This document shows, piece after piece, positions 8,991 through 17,173 of a DNA stretch of 64,000 nt (the first letter of the stretch is position 1; every line of letters starts with the position of its first letter). Both the position numbers and the translations under genes were made by a program. Under the pieces are notes generated by a model. The model did not search any database. It saw only the letters and a program-made list of their open reading frames with translations, and had not been told where the DNA came from. Source of the stretch: Paenibacillus dendritiformis (lineage in GTDB: Bacteria; Bacillota; Bacilli; Paenibacillales; Paenibacillaceae). The stretch lies in NCBI RefSeq assembly GCF_945605565.1, contig NZ_OX216966.1:3216001-3280000 (forward strand), given 5' to 3'.

Positions 8991-9857
8991 ATGGCTACGT
9001 TTAAAGAATTCCGCAACAATGTGAAGCCGAATTGGTGCCCGGGCTGCGGTGATTTCTCCATACAGGCAGCCATTCAGCGCGCGGCAGCCAATGTCGGACT
9101 CGAGCCAGAGCAACTGGCGGTCGTATCCGGAATTGGATGCTCGGGCAGAATCTCCGGCTACATTAACGCGTACGGCTTCCACGGCATTCATGGACGCGCG
9201 CTGCCGATTGCGCAGGGGCTGAAGCTGGCGAACCGGGAGCTGACCGTTATCGCCTCCGGGGGAGACGGCGACGGCTTCGCGATCGGGATGGGGCATACGG
9301 TCCACGCCATTCGCCGGAACGTCAATATTACGTATATCGTGATGGACAACCAGATTTATGGCTTGACGAAGGGACAGACCTCTCCGCGGAGCGCCGTCGG
9401 CTTCAAGACGAAGAGCACGCCGGAAGGCGCGATCGAATCGACCTTGTCGCCGCTGGAGATTGCGCTTGCGTCCGGAGCGACGTTCGTCGCGCAGTCATTC
9501 TCAAGCGATCTGAAGCAGTTGACCGCGCTAATCGAAGCTGGCATACAGCATGAAGGCTTTTCGCTAATCAACGTATTCAGCCCGTGCGTTACGTTCAACA
9601 AGATCAACACCTACGACTGGTTCAAGGAGCACATCATCAATCTCGACACCGTCGAGAACTATGACCCGTCGAACCGCGTGATGGCGATGACGAAGCTGAT
9701 GGAGACCGGCGGCATGATAACCGGACTGATCTATCAGGATACTTCCCGCCGCTCCTACGAGAATCTCGTCCCGGGCTTCCGGGAGGAGGCGCTCGCCCAT
9801 CAAGATTTGCAGATAACGCCGGAACAATTTGACCAATTGGTATCGGAATTCAAATAA
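8991..9857 (+). CDS. korB: 2-oxoacid:ferredoxin oxidoreductase, beta subunit
   Basis: The thiamine-diphosphate subunit, 288 residues. Visible: WCPGCGDFSIQAA near residue 14 and GIGCSGRISGY near 48, whose cysteines together with the one in SPCVTFN near 200 match the four cysteines that hold the 4Fe-4S cluster in this family; GGDGDGFAIG near 88 with VMDNQIYGLTKGQ near 118 is the TPP/Mg motif. There is no separate delta (ferredoxin) subunit nearby, as usual for two-gene Kor systems. Translationally tied to korA. A terminator at 9869 ends the operon right before the repeat arrays. Confidence 0.93.
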   Translation: MATFKEFRNNVKPNWCPGCGDFSIQAAIQRAAANVGLEPEQLAVVSGIGCSGRISGYINAYGFHGIHGRALPIAQGLKLANRELTVIASGGDGDGFAIGMGHTVHAIRRNVNITYIVMDNQIYGLTKGQTSPRSAVGFKTKSTPEGAIESTLSPLEIALASGATFVAQSFSSDLKQLTALIEAGIQHEGFSLINVFSPCVTFNKINTYDWFKEHIINLDTVENYDPSNRVMAMTKLMETGGMITGLIYQDTSRRSYENLVPGFREEALAHQDLQITPEQFDQLVSEFK

Positions 9858-9868
9858 CGAAACCCATT

Positions 9869-9902
9869 AAGGCATGCGTCGTAAGGCGCGTGCCTTATTT
9901 TC
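9869..9902 (+). terminator. Terminator after korB
   Basis: AAGGCATGCG and CGCGTGCCTT form a 10-bp stem with one wobble pair, followed by ATTTT. Confidence 0.7.
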
Positions 9903-9927
9903 ATTCCCTCTTCTGTCCCACGCAAGC

Positions 9928-10980
9928 AAAAAGTCCTCCGTCTGCGCTCTTATGCTCGATATCCCAATGACGCAGGAAGTCGCCATACAAGCGCCAACGC
10001 ACCTATTGCCCTGTATCGCGGTCGTGAAGGACCTGCAAAATCCTCCGTCTGCGCTTTATGCTCGATATCCCAATGATGCAGGAAGTTGCAATAAAAGTGT
10101 TCCACCCACCATGATGCAGGAAGTTGCAATAAAAGTGTTCCACCCACCTATTGCCCCGTATCGCGGTCGTGAAGGACCTGCAAAATCCTCCGTCTGCGCT
10201 TTATGCTCGATATCCCAATGATGCAGGAAGTTGCAATAAAAGTGTTCCACCCACCTATTGCCCCGTATCGCGTTCGTGAAGGACCTGCAAAGTCCGCTGT
10301 CTGCGCTCTTATGCTCGTTATCCCAATGACGCAGGAAGTTGCAATAAAAGTGTCCACCCACCTATTACCCCGGATTGCGGTCGTGAAGGACCTGCAAAGT
10401 CAGCTGTCTATGCTCTTATGCTCGATATCCCAATGACGCAGGAAGTCGCCAAAAAAGAGCCAACACATCTAATGCCCCGTATCGCGTTCGTGAAGGACCT
10501 GCAAAATCCGCTGTCTGCCCTCTTATGCTTGTTATCCCAATGACGCAGGAAGTCCCAATACAAGAGCCAACGCACCTATGCCCCGGTTCGCGGTCGTGAA
10601 GTACCTGCAAAATCCGCTATCTGCGCTCTTATGCTCGTTATCCCAATAACGCAGGAAGTCGCCATACAAGCACCAATGCATCTATTGCCCTGTATCGCGT
10701 TCGTGAAGGACCTGCAAAATCCGCTGTCTGCGCTCTTATGCCCGATATCCCAATGACGCAGGAAGTCGCCAAAAAAGAGCCAACACATCTATTGCCCCGT
10801 AACGCGGTCGTGAAGGACCTGCAAAATCCTCCGTCTGCGCTCTTATGCTCGATATCCCAATGACGCAGGAAGTCGCCATACAAGAGCCAACGCACCTATG
10901 CCCCGGTTCGCGGTCGTGAAGGACCTGCAAAAACCTCCGTCTGCCCTCTTACGCTCATTATCCCAATGACGCAGGAGGTC
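9928..10980. repeat. Tandem array 1: ~107-bp unit, about 9.5 copies
   Basis: Units start near 9928, 10037, 10182, 10289, 10396, 10503, 10609, 10716, 10823 and 10929 (the last cut short at about 10980). Each unit reads through a CCTGC junction, a segment containing GCTCTTATGCTCGATATCCC, the phrase AATGACGCAGGAAGT, a variable middle, and ATTGCCCCGTATCGCG followed by GTCGTGAAGGAC. The copy starting at 10037 holds an extra internal duplication of about 38 bases. Copies differ from each other at scattered positions, so the array is not freshly made. Units of 106 and 107 bases alternate, so frames are not kept and a repeat protein is unlikely. Minus strand of each unit carries TGGGATATCGAGCATAAGAG, related to array 2. 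Confidence 0.93.
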
Positions 10981-11874
10981 CCTGACGGGATGGGATAATA
11001 AGCAAAAGGCGGGTGTAAGCCTAATGGGATGGGATATTGAGCAAAAGACAAGGTGTAACGCCTGACGAGATGGGATATTGAGCAAAAGATAAAGGTGTTA
11101 CGCCTGACGAGATGGGATATTGAGCAAAAGATAAAGGTGTTACGCCTGACAGATTGGGATAATAAGCAAAAGGCAAAGTGTTAACGCCTGACGGGATGGG
11201 ATAATAAGCAAAAGGCGGGTGTACGCCTGACGAGATGGGATAATAAGCAAAAGGCGGGTGTACGCCTGACGAGATGGGATATTGAGCAAAAGACAAGGTG
11301 TTACGCCTGACGAGATGGGATATTGAGCAAAAGACAAGGTGTTACGCCTGACGAGATGGGATAATAAGCAAAAGGCAAAGTGTTAACGCCTGACAGATTG
11401 GGATAATAAGCAAAAGGCAAAGTGTTAACGCCTGACGGGATGGGATAATAAGCAAAAGGCGGGTGTACGCCTGACGAGATGGGATATTGAGCAAAAGATA
11501 AAGTGTTACGCCTGATGGATTGGGATAATAAGCAAAAGGCAAAGTGTTAACGCCTGACGGGATGGGATAATAAGCAAAAGGCGGGTGTACGCCTGACGAG
11601 ATGGGATATTGAGCAAAAGGCAAAGGTGTAACGCCTGACGGATTGGGATAATAAGCAAAAGGCAAAGTGTTAACGCCTGATGGGATGGGATATTGAGCAA
11701 AAGACAAGGTGTAACGCCTGACGAGATGGGATAATAAGCAAAAGGCAAGGTGTTAACGCCTGATGGGATGGGATAATGAGTAAAAGGCCGGGTATACGCC
11801 TGACGGGATGGGATATTGAACAAAAGGCAAGGCAGGACGTCTGACCGCTTGGAAGATTAGTCAAATGGCAAATG
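10981..11874. repeat. Tandem array 2: 39-42-bp unit, about 22 copies
   Basis: Directly abuts array 1. The unit begins CCTGACGAGATGGGATA, continues with ATAAGCAAAAGGC or TTGAGCAAAAGAC, and ends in a G-rich/T-rich tail plus ACG. Length classes of 39, 41 and 42 bases occur, some in recurring order (42 with AAAGTGTTAACG, then 39 with GGGTGTACG), which points to duplication of multi-unit blocks. The last two units (from about 11800) are degenerate. There is no unique spacer between units, so it is not a CRISPR. The 41-base class breaks reading frame, so the Ser/Gly/Val/Pro/Tyr-like minus-strand ORFs across it are not convincing as protein. Confidence 0.95.
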
Positions 11875-12020
11875 TATGGATTGATTTTTGGGTCAATAGG
11901 GGGAGTGTCGCCACATCTTGCAGGCATAGGAATTACGCGTGTTCGCCGAATGTTAATCAGCGCGTATGACTCGGGCTTGCTGGAGTTTCAACAAGGGTAG
12001 AAGGCGGTCAGGCCGAAATG

Positions 12021-12049
12021 TCGACTTTTTGCCCGGGCGGGAGTATAAT
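12021..12049 (+). promoter_or_regulatory. Promoter of pduL
   Basis: TCGACT (12021-12026), 17 bases, TATAAT (12044-12049), 50 bases before the start. The interval 11875-12020 between the array and this promoter shows nothing I recognise. Confidence 0.6.
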
Positions 12050-12099
12050 ATGGAGTGGTACAAGATAGAGAGATCACAACAACGTGAGGTGGATGAGAA

Positions 12100-12669
12100 A
12101 TGAAAACTGTACCAGTCGGCGTGTCAGGACGCCATATTCATTTAACGCAGCAAGATATCGAGACTTTGTTCGGAGCGGGCTATCAACTGACCGAGTTCAA
12201 GCCGCTGTCCCAGCCGGGGCAATTCGCGGCCAATGAGACGGTGGAAGTTATCGGTCCGAAAGGTTCTTTCAAGAAAGTTCGCATTCTGGGCCCTGCGCGC
12301 CCGGCTTCCCAATTGGAAGTGTCGCGCACGGACGCATTTACGCTCGGAGTCAACCCGCCAGTTCGGGAATCCGGCAATATTGAAGGCACACCAGGCATTC
12401 AAATTAAAGGGCCTGCAGGTGAAGTGGAACTGCAGCAAGGGGTTATTGTGGCTGCACGCCATATCCATTTCCATACTTCGGATGCTGAGAAGTGGGGCAT
12501 TCAAGATAAAGCCAAGCTTCGGGTTCGCGTAGGCGGAGATCGCGGCGTTATCTTTGAAAATGTAATTGCGCGCGTCCATGATAATTTCGCATTGGACATG
12601 CATATTGATACGGATGAAGCGAATGCAGCCGGCGTGAAGAACGGAGACACGGCTGAAATCGTTGACTAA
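12100..12669 (+). CDS. pduL: PduL-type phosphate acyltransferase
   Basis: PduL interconverts acyl-CoA (propanoyl- or acetyl-CoA) and acyl phosphate; it is unrelated to Pta. The 189 residues hold two zinc-binding beta-barrel halves with VSGRHIHLT near residue 8 and AARHIHFHTSDAEKWG near 120, typical metal-ligand His motifs, and LGPARPASQLEVSRTDAF near 65. It lacks the N-terminal encapsulation peptide of microcompartment PduLs and no microcompartment genes lie near, so a cytosolic acetate/propionate role is likely. GTGAGGTGGATGAG precedes ATG 12100. Acyl-CoA made by the upstream KorAB could feed it, but the arrays and a terminator separate the two. Confidence 0.92.
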   Translation: MKTVPVGVSGRHIHLTQQDIETLFGAGYQLTEFKPLSQPGQFAANETVEVIGPKGSFKKVRILGPARPASQLEVSRTDAFTLGVNPPVRESGNIEGTPGIQIKGPAGEVELQQGVIVAARHIHFHTSDAEKWGIQDKAKLRVRVGGDRGVIFENVIARVHDNFALDMHIDTDEANAAGVKNGDTAEIVD

Positions 12670-12686
12670 TAGAAGCGGGAACGTCG

Positions 12687-12719
12687 AATGCAGCTGCTCG
12701 GTAGGGCGGCTGCATTTTT
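12687..12719 (+). terminator. Terminator after pduL
   Basis: AATGCAGC and GCTGCATT form an 8-bp stem followed by TTTT. Confidence 0.7.
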
Positions 12720-12820
12720 GCTGTGTCCCTTTTTCACATGACGATCGCTAGCAAGGACGACCTGCGTTGTGCGTAAGGGCGTTCCTCTGTGTGTAGACGC
12801 CGGCAGAAGTTTTTCTTAGC

Positions 12821-12850
12821 TTGGCTCCGCACGCGGAATAATGCTATAAT
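12821..12850 (+). promoter_or_regulatory. Promoter of miaB-ricA
   Basis: TTGGCT (12821-12826), 18-bp spacer, TATAAT (12845-12850) with an upstream TGC giving an extended -10. Confidence 0.65.
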
Positions 12851-12933
12851 TTGTTGTAATGCTTTTTTTGGAATAGGCATCAATCATTCACCTTAAACCT
12901 ATGACATTACGATATGAAGGAGTGACCGACATC

Positions 12934-14487
12934 ATGAGCAAAGAGTCGAAGGATTACTCCAAATATTTTGATTTCTCGAACGCAAAAGTGATTTCGGAGG
13001 ATGAACACGGTAAGCGCATTCGTATCAATGGTCGCGAAATCAACATTATTTCGGAGCCTAATCATCGAGCAGAGAAGCAGCGGGGGAAGCAGGACATCGT
13101 TGTCCATTACGAAGAGGCGGTTCCCGCAGAGCTGCAGCAGTTGGGTACAGGCAAGCATTATCTGATCTATACGTTCGGATGCCAGATGAACGAGCATGAC
13201 TCCGAGACGATGAGCGGGCTGCTCGAACAGATGGGGTACCGGAAGACGGAAGATCGCCAGATGGCGGACATCATTCTTTTAAATACATGTGCGATCCGGG
13301 AAAATGCCGAGGATAAGGTATTCGGCGAGCTCGGCCATCTGAAGACGCTTAAGCTCGAGCGGCCGGGTCTGCTGCTTGGGGTCTGCGGCTGCATGTCTCA
13401 GGAAGAAACTGTCGTCAACCGGATTATGCAGAAGCATCCGTTCGTCGATCTCGTGTTCGGCACGCATAATATTCACCGCCTGCCTTATCTGGTCCGTGAT
13501 GCCCTATTTAACAAGGAGATGGTCATCGAAGTATGGTCGAAAGAAGGCGACATCATCGAGAACCTGCCGAAGAAGCGGGAGGGAATGCGCGCTTGGGTGA
13601 ACATCATGTATGGCTGCGACAAGTTCTGCACCTACTGTATCGTGCCATATACGCGGGGCAAGGAGCGGAGCCGCCTTCCGGAGGATGTCATCGCGGAAGT
13701 GCGCGAGCTGGCGCGGCAAGGCTTCAAGGAGATAACTCTGCTCGGGCAAAATGTGAACGCCTACGGCAAAGACTTCACGGACCGGACATATACGTTCGGC
13801 GATCTGATGGATGATATCCATAAAATCGATATCCCTCGCATCCGCTTCACGACCTCTCATCCGCGCGATTTCGATGATCGGCTCGTGGAAGTGCTGGCGA
13901 AGCGCGGCAACCTGGTGGAGCATATCCATCTGCCGGTGCAGTCGGGCAGCAGCGAGGTGTTGAAAAAGATGAGCCGGAAGTATGATCGCTCCCGCTTCCT
14001 CGAGCTGGCTGGCAAGATTAAGCAGGCGATTCCGGATGTCGTGCTGACGACGGATATTATTGTCGGGTTCCCGGGCGAGACTGATGAGCAGTTCGAGGAG
14101 ACGATGACCTTGGTGAAGGAGGTCGGGTTCGATTCCGCCTTCACCTTCATCTACTCGCCGCGCGAGGGCACTCCTGCGGCTCAGATGGAAGATAATGTTC
14201 CATTCGAGGTGAAGAAAGCGCGGCTCCACCGTTTGAACGAGCTGATGACGGATCTGAGCCGCAAGAGCAACGAGAAGCTGATCGGCACGACCGTCGAGGT
14301 GCTGGTGGAAGGCGTGAGCAAAAACAACGCCAACATTTTGTCCGGCCGCACGCGCACGAACAAGCTGGTACATTTTCCAGGTTCGGAAGAATTGATCGGA
14401 CGCTTCGTTCACGTGCGCATCGATGACGCCCTGTCCTACTATATTAAGGGCGAAATGGTGCCGGAGCCGGTGCAAATCAGTTCCTAG
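12934..14487 (+). CDS. miaB: tRNA-2-methylthio-N6-isopentenyladenosine37 synthase MiaB
   Basis: A radical-SAM methylthiotransferase that adds the 2-methylthio group to i6A37 of tRNAs reading codons that start with U. The 517-residue protein has an N-terminal UPF0004 domain with the three cluster cysteines in [27 protein letters not shown] and [10 protein letters not shown], the radical-SAM CxxxCxxC in [18 protein letters not shown] near residue 225, and a C-terminal TRAM domain (about 445-510). The first 65 residues are an extra N-terminal tail usual in Bacillus MiaB. ATG 12934 has GAAGGAGTGACC before it. An in-frame ATG at 12901 overlaps that site. ricA follows 110 bases on, as in B. subtilis. 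Confidence 0.96.
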   Translation: MSKESKDYSKYFDFSNAKVISEDEHGKRIRINGREINIISEPNHRAEKQRGKQDIVVHYEEAVPAELQQLGTGKHYLIYTFGCQMNEHDSETMSGLLEQMGYRKTEDRQMADIILLNTCAIRENAEDKVFGELGHLKTLKLERPGLLLGVCGCMSQEETVVNRIMQKHPFVDLVFGTHNIHRLPYLVRDALFNKEMVIEVWSKEGDIIENLPKKREGMRAWVNIMYGCDKFCTYCIVPYTRGKERSRLPEDVIAEVRELARQGFKEITLLGQNVNAYGKDFTDRTYTFGDLMDDIHKIDIPRIRFTTSHPRDFDDRLVEVLAKRGNLVEHIHLPVQSGSSEVLKKMSRKYDRSRFLELAGKIKQAIPDVVLTTDIIVGFPGETDEQFEETMTLVKEVGFDSAFTFIYSPREGTPAAQMEDNVPFEVKKARLHRLNELMTDLSRKSNEKLIGTTVEVLVEGVSKNNANILSGRTRTNKLVHFPGSEELIGRFVHVRIDDALSYYIKGEMVPEPVQISS

Positions 14488-14597
14488 CCGGCGTAAGGTT
14501 TCGGCATGATCCGGCGCGGAGGCCCGACGCGGGATGACGCGGAAGCCCTGCAGCTTATTTTGCAACAATACGATAATCCAGATGGGAGAGGTTCGCA

Positions 14598-15065
14598 TTG
14601 ACGCAACATTCACATGATTCTTCGTCCAAAGTTTCGCCTTGCAGCAGCATGCCTTCCTTCAATACGCGTGATTTGCTTGTGCGCGACGATATTATGGCGA
14701 AGGCGAAGCAGCTCGCCGAGATGATTTGCACGACAGAGGAAGTCAGTCAATACCAGAAGGCGGAGAAGCTCGTCCAGAAGCATGAGCGAGTGCAGGAGCT
14801 TATCTCGGCCATGAAGAAGAAGCAGAAGGAAATTGTTGCCTTCGAGTCGTTCCAGAATCAGGCGATGGTGGAGAAGATCGAGAAGGAAATCGACGAGCTG
14901 CAGCAGGAGCTCGACAATATCCCGCTCGTCGTGGAATTCCAGCAGAGCCAGACCGATGTGAACTATTTGCTGCAGCTCGTCATGTCCGTCATTCGGGATA
15001 CGGTCGCCGAGAAGATTGATGTCGAGGCGGCGACCCCGGAAGATCCGGACTCGTGCAGCGACTAA
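14598..15065 (+). CDS. ricA: RicA (YmcA) regulator of RNA processing and Spo0A phosphorylation
   Basis: YmcA/RicA works with YlbF/RicF and YaaT/RicT in the Fe-S/FAD Ric complex, which stimulates RNase Y mRNA cleavage and the Spo0A phosphorelay, and so biofilm, competence and sporulation. The 155 residues are helical throughout, with LLVRDDIMAKAKQLAEMI near 26 and a long helix rich in Lys/Glu (75-125), the com_YlbF domain. Cysteines lie near residue 15 (SPCSSM), 43 (MICTT) and the C-terminus (DSCSD); the last could be a cluster ligand. The start is TTG 14598 with GGGAGAGG before it. Gene order miaB-ymcA matches B. subtilis, and rny is 10 kb upstream. Confidence 0.88.
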   Translation: MTQHSHDSSSKVSPCSSMPSFNTRDLLVRDDIMAKAKQLAEMICTTEEVSQYQKAEKLVQKHERVQELISAMKKKQKEIVAFESFQNQAMVEKIEKEIDELQQELDNIPLVVEFQQSQTDVNYLLQLVMSVIRDTVAEKIDVEAATPEDPDSCSD

Positions 15066-15101
15066 GCAGAGAACGAAGCGATACGATAGATACAGCTGAA
15101 G

Positions 15102-15140
15102 CGGGCTTCCATCCCTGATTTTACAAGGGAAGGAAGCCTG
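15102..15140. terminator. Hairpin between convergent ricA and etfA
   Basis: CGGGCTTCC and GGAAGCCTG pair around an 21-base loop; TTCGTTT follows on the plus strand. It lies between the 3' ends of two convergent genes and may serve both. Confidence 0.55.
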
Positions 15141-15166
15141 TTCGTTTATGATCGGGGGAGGGGTTG

Positions 15167-16165
15167 TCAGGAGAGCAGCTTGCGGAATTCCGCGGTAAGC
15201 AGCGGGACGATCTCGAACAGATCGCCGACGATGCCGTAATCCGCCACCTCAAAAATCGGGGCTTCGGGATCGGTATTGATCGCGACGATGACGCGCGATT
15301 GATTCATGCCGGCCAAGTGCTGAATCGACCCGCTGATGCCGCATGCAAAATAGACCTCTGGCGTGACCACTTTGCCGGTCTGTCCGATCTGCAGCGCATA
15401 ATCGCAATATCCGGCGTCGCAGGCGCCGCGGGTGGCGCCGACCGCTCCGTTCAGGACGAGAGCGAGCTGCTGCAGCGGCTTGAAGCCGTCCGGGCTCTTG
15501 ACGCCGCGGCCGCCGGAGACGATGATTTTCGCCTCCGTCAGATCGATGGAGCCGCTCATTTTTGTCACGACATCCCGCACGATAGACCGCAGCGTAGGCG
15601 GAGGTTCGGGAAGGAAGCGGCGTTCCGGCACTGTTATGGCCCCCGGAAGAAGCGCTCCCGCCTGCCCGCCGAGCGGGAAGTTGTTCGGCCGAATAGTGAG
15701 AACCCAGCACTTCGATGCTTGGGTGAACCGTTTCGTCTCGAATGCCTTGCCGGCATAAATCGGCCTCTGGAAGGCGAAACCGCCCTCATACACTTCGATA
15801 GAAATAACGTCGGAGATTTGACCGGACTGCAAATGGGAGGCCAGCATCGGGGCCAGATCCCGCCCCATCGGAGTATGGCCGAGCAGGACGATATCCGGCT
15901 TCTCCTGATCGACGAAGGTGCGGGCGGCGGCAAAATACGTCTCCGCCTCATAATATTGATATCGATCGTTGTCCGCCACAACGATCATGTGGATGCCGGG
16001 AAGAGACAACGCGTCTACAGCCTCCCCGATGGCATGCCCTATTACCAGCACGATGACGCGATCCTCATCTTTCGCCATTTGCGCGACAGCACCGAGCGCT
16101 TCCCATGTCACCTGTCTCACTTGATGGCCACGCATTTCCGCGATAACGGCAAATCTGCGTCCCAT
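15167..16165 (-). CDS. etfA: Electron transfer flavoprotein alpha subunit
   Basis: EtfA holds FAD and with EtfB passes electrons from acyl-CoA dehydrogenases to the quinone pool. The 332-residue sequence is intact: N-terminal domain with LLGHTPMGRDLAPMLAS near residue 97, and the C-terminal FAD domain with IIVSGGRGVKSPDGF near 213, GAVGATRGACDAGY near 240, QIGQTGKVVTPEVYFACGIS near 258, and NTDPEAPIFEVADYGIVGD near 297. GAAAGGAGTGAG precedes the start. Odd: the gene just upstream, which should be etfB, is a wreck (16227-16703), so this copy has no partner made from the same locus. It may be on its way to decay, or pair with an EtfB from elsewhere. Confidence 0.93.
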   Translation of the reverse strand: MGRRFAVIAEMRGHQVRQVTWEALGAVAQMAKDEDRVIVLVIGHAIGEAVDALSLPGIHMIVVADNDRYQYYEAETYFAAARTFVDQEKPDIVLLGHTPMGRDLAPMLASHLQSGQISDVISIEVYEGGFAFQRPIYAGKAFETKRFTQASKCWVLTIRPNNFPLGGQAGALLPGAITVPERRFLPEPPPTLRSIVRDVVTKMSGSIDLTEAKIIVSGGRGVKSPDGFKPLQQLALVLNGAVGATRGACDAGYCDYALQIGQTGKVVTPEVYFACGISGSIQHLAGMNQSRVIVAINTDPEAPIFEVADYGIVGDLFEIVPLLTAEFRKLLS

Positions 16166-16226
16166 GCGGACTCACTCCTTTCATTCGTTCCATTCCATGG
16201 CAGCCCGAAGCGGGCTGTACGATGAG

Positions 16227-16703
16227 CTATATGCACTTGGTTTCTTCCCTTAGCAGACGGATTAACTGCCGCGCCTGCTCCGAGGTTCTCCCGCAATGCG
16301 CTTGCCCGCCTTCCGGGGAGGCGGAGTCTGCAGAGCCAGCCGTTCCGTTCGCGGCTCCGCGAAGGGTGCCCCAATTCACTGGCCTCGACGACCTGCAGCG
16401 TCTTCCGCTTCACCTTCATCATGCCCGGAAGGGAAGGGGAGCGGGGCTCATTCAAGCCTTGCTGCGCCGTAAATGAGGCCGGGAGCTCCACTTCGACCCG
16501 CTCCGTATTCCCCCTCCGCGTCGCGATGGACGCGAACCGTGTTGCCGGCCAGCCGCTCCAGACTCGCAATCGCGGACACATGCGGCATCTGGAGCAAAAG
16601 GATTGAGTATCCATTTGACTCCTTCTTCCGACAGCACTCCGTCTTGAATGAACGACGTTCTCTTCCATATCGAATGTTTGCTTGACTAGGATAAAATGTT
16701 CAT
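16227..16703 (-). pseudogene. etfB: etfB remnant: large internal deletion and several frameshifts
   Basis: Reading the minus strand from ATG 16703 (good TGAGGTGAG site): MNIL, a 1-base loss, LVKQTFDMEENVV, a 1-base gain, QDGVLSEEGVKWILNPF, then a jump straight to QMPHVSAIASLERLAGNTV (about 100 codons missing), a shift, VEVELPASFTAQQGLNEP with PSLPGMMKVKRKTLQVVEA, another shift, PRTERLALQTPPPRKAG, and in yet another frame EQARQLIRLLREETKCI and a stop at 16227. These are the ordered landmarks of EtfB (normally about 255 residues). At least four frameshifts plus the deletion make it non-functional. The remnant sits 61 bases upstream of etfA, the normal etfBA order. Confidence 0.9.
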
Positions 16704-17173
16704 GGACTCACCTCAGTGTGAGAGCGTTGCTATCCATCATATGGCTCGGACGTGAAAGTTATTTGCAGTTTTTCGGCAGGAGAAGGAAGGCGATCATTCT
16801 TATTTACCCGCGGTCAACATAGGCGCGGCATTGCATTTTTTGGGCCCGAAAGTCATATCCATCAAGCAGGAGGTACACGAAGCGAAAGTCGGGTTTCAGC
16901 GTTCATTTTCAGGGGCGGCAATCGGCACGGAATATGGGAAAATGATAATTCATATTAAATTGATTGTCTTCCTGCTGTTGTCCGCTCCGGAATGGCGCTC
17001 TTCGAACAAGTGAGCCGGGCTCGCGTCGCCTATGTTTGCCTGGGGCAGGCCGGGAGGTGATAGCGGTACCGGCTTCCCACCTGTGGAGCGCGTGACGGGA
17101 ATAGTTCGCAGTTCCCGAGCCTTCGTTGTAGAACGGCCTAATCCATTCGAGCAAGGGAGGAAAAGGGATTTTC
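16704..17173. other. Gene-free 470 bases between etfB remnant and acyl-CoA dehydrogenase
   Basis: No gene with family features was found. A plus-strand stretch at 16826-17010 reads as NIGAALHFLGPKVISIKQEV followed by HEAKVGFQRSFSGAAIGTEY, which looks protein-like (even composition, no early stop) but has no start site and no family I can name; it may be a remnant of a lost gene. A ribosome-binding site AAGGGAGGAAAAGGG for the next gene is at 17153. Confidence 0.4.

Noticed and set aside
10981..11874. Possible CRISPR array
   Set aside because: Units are near-identical along their full length with no unique spacers, and no cas genes lie nearby.
9928..11927. Many minus-strand ORFs (60-120 codons) with repeating Ala/Gln/Tyr/Pro/Ile and Ser/Gly/Val motifs across the arrays
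   Set aside because: Unit lengths of 41, 106 and 107 bases change frame, no ribosome-binding site or single long frame exists, and the translations come only from the tandem DNA.
15164..16225. Plus-strand ORF of 353 codons opposite etfA
   Set aside because: Complete etfA with all FAD motifs occupies the minus strand; the plus frame shows no family features.
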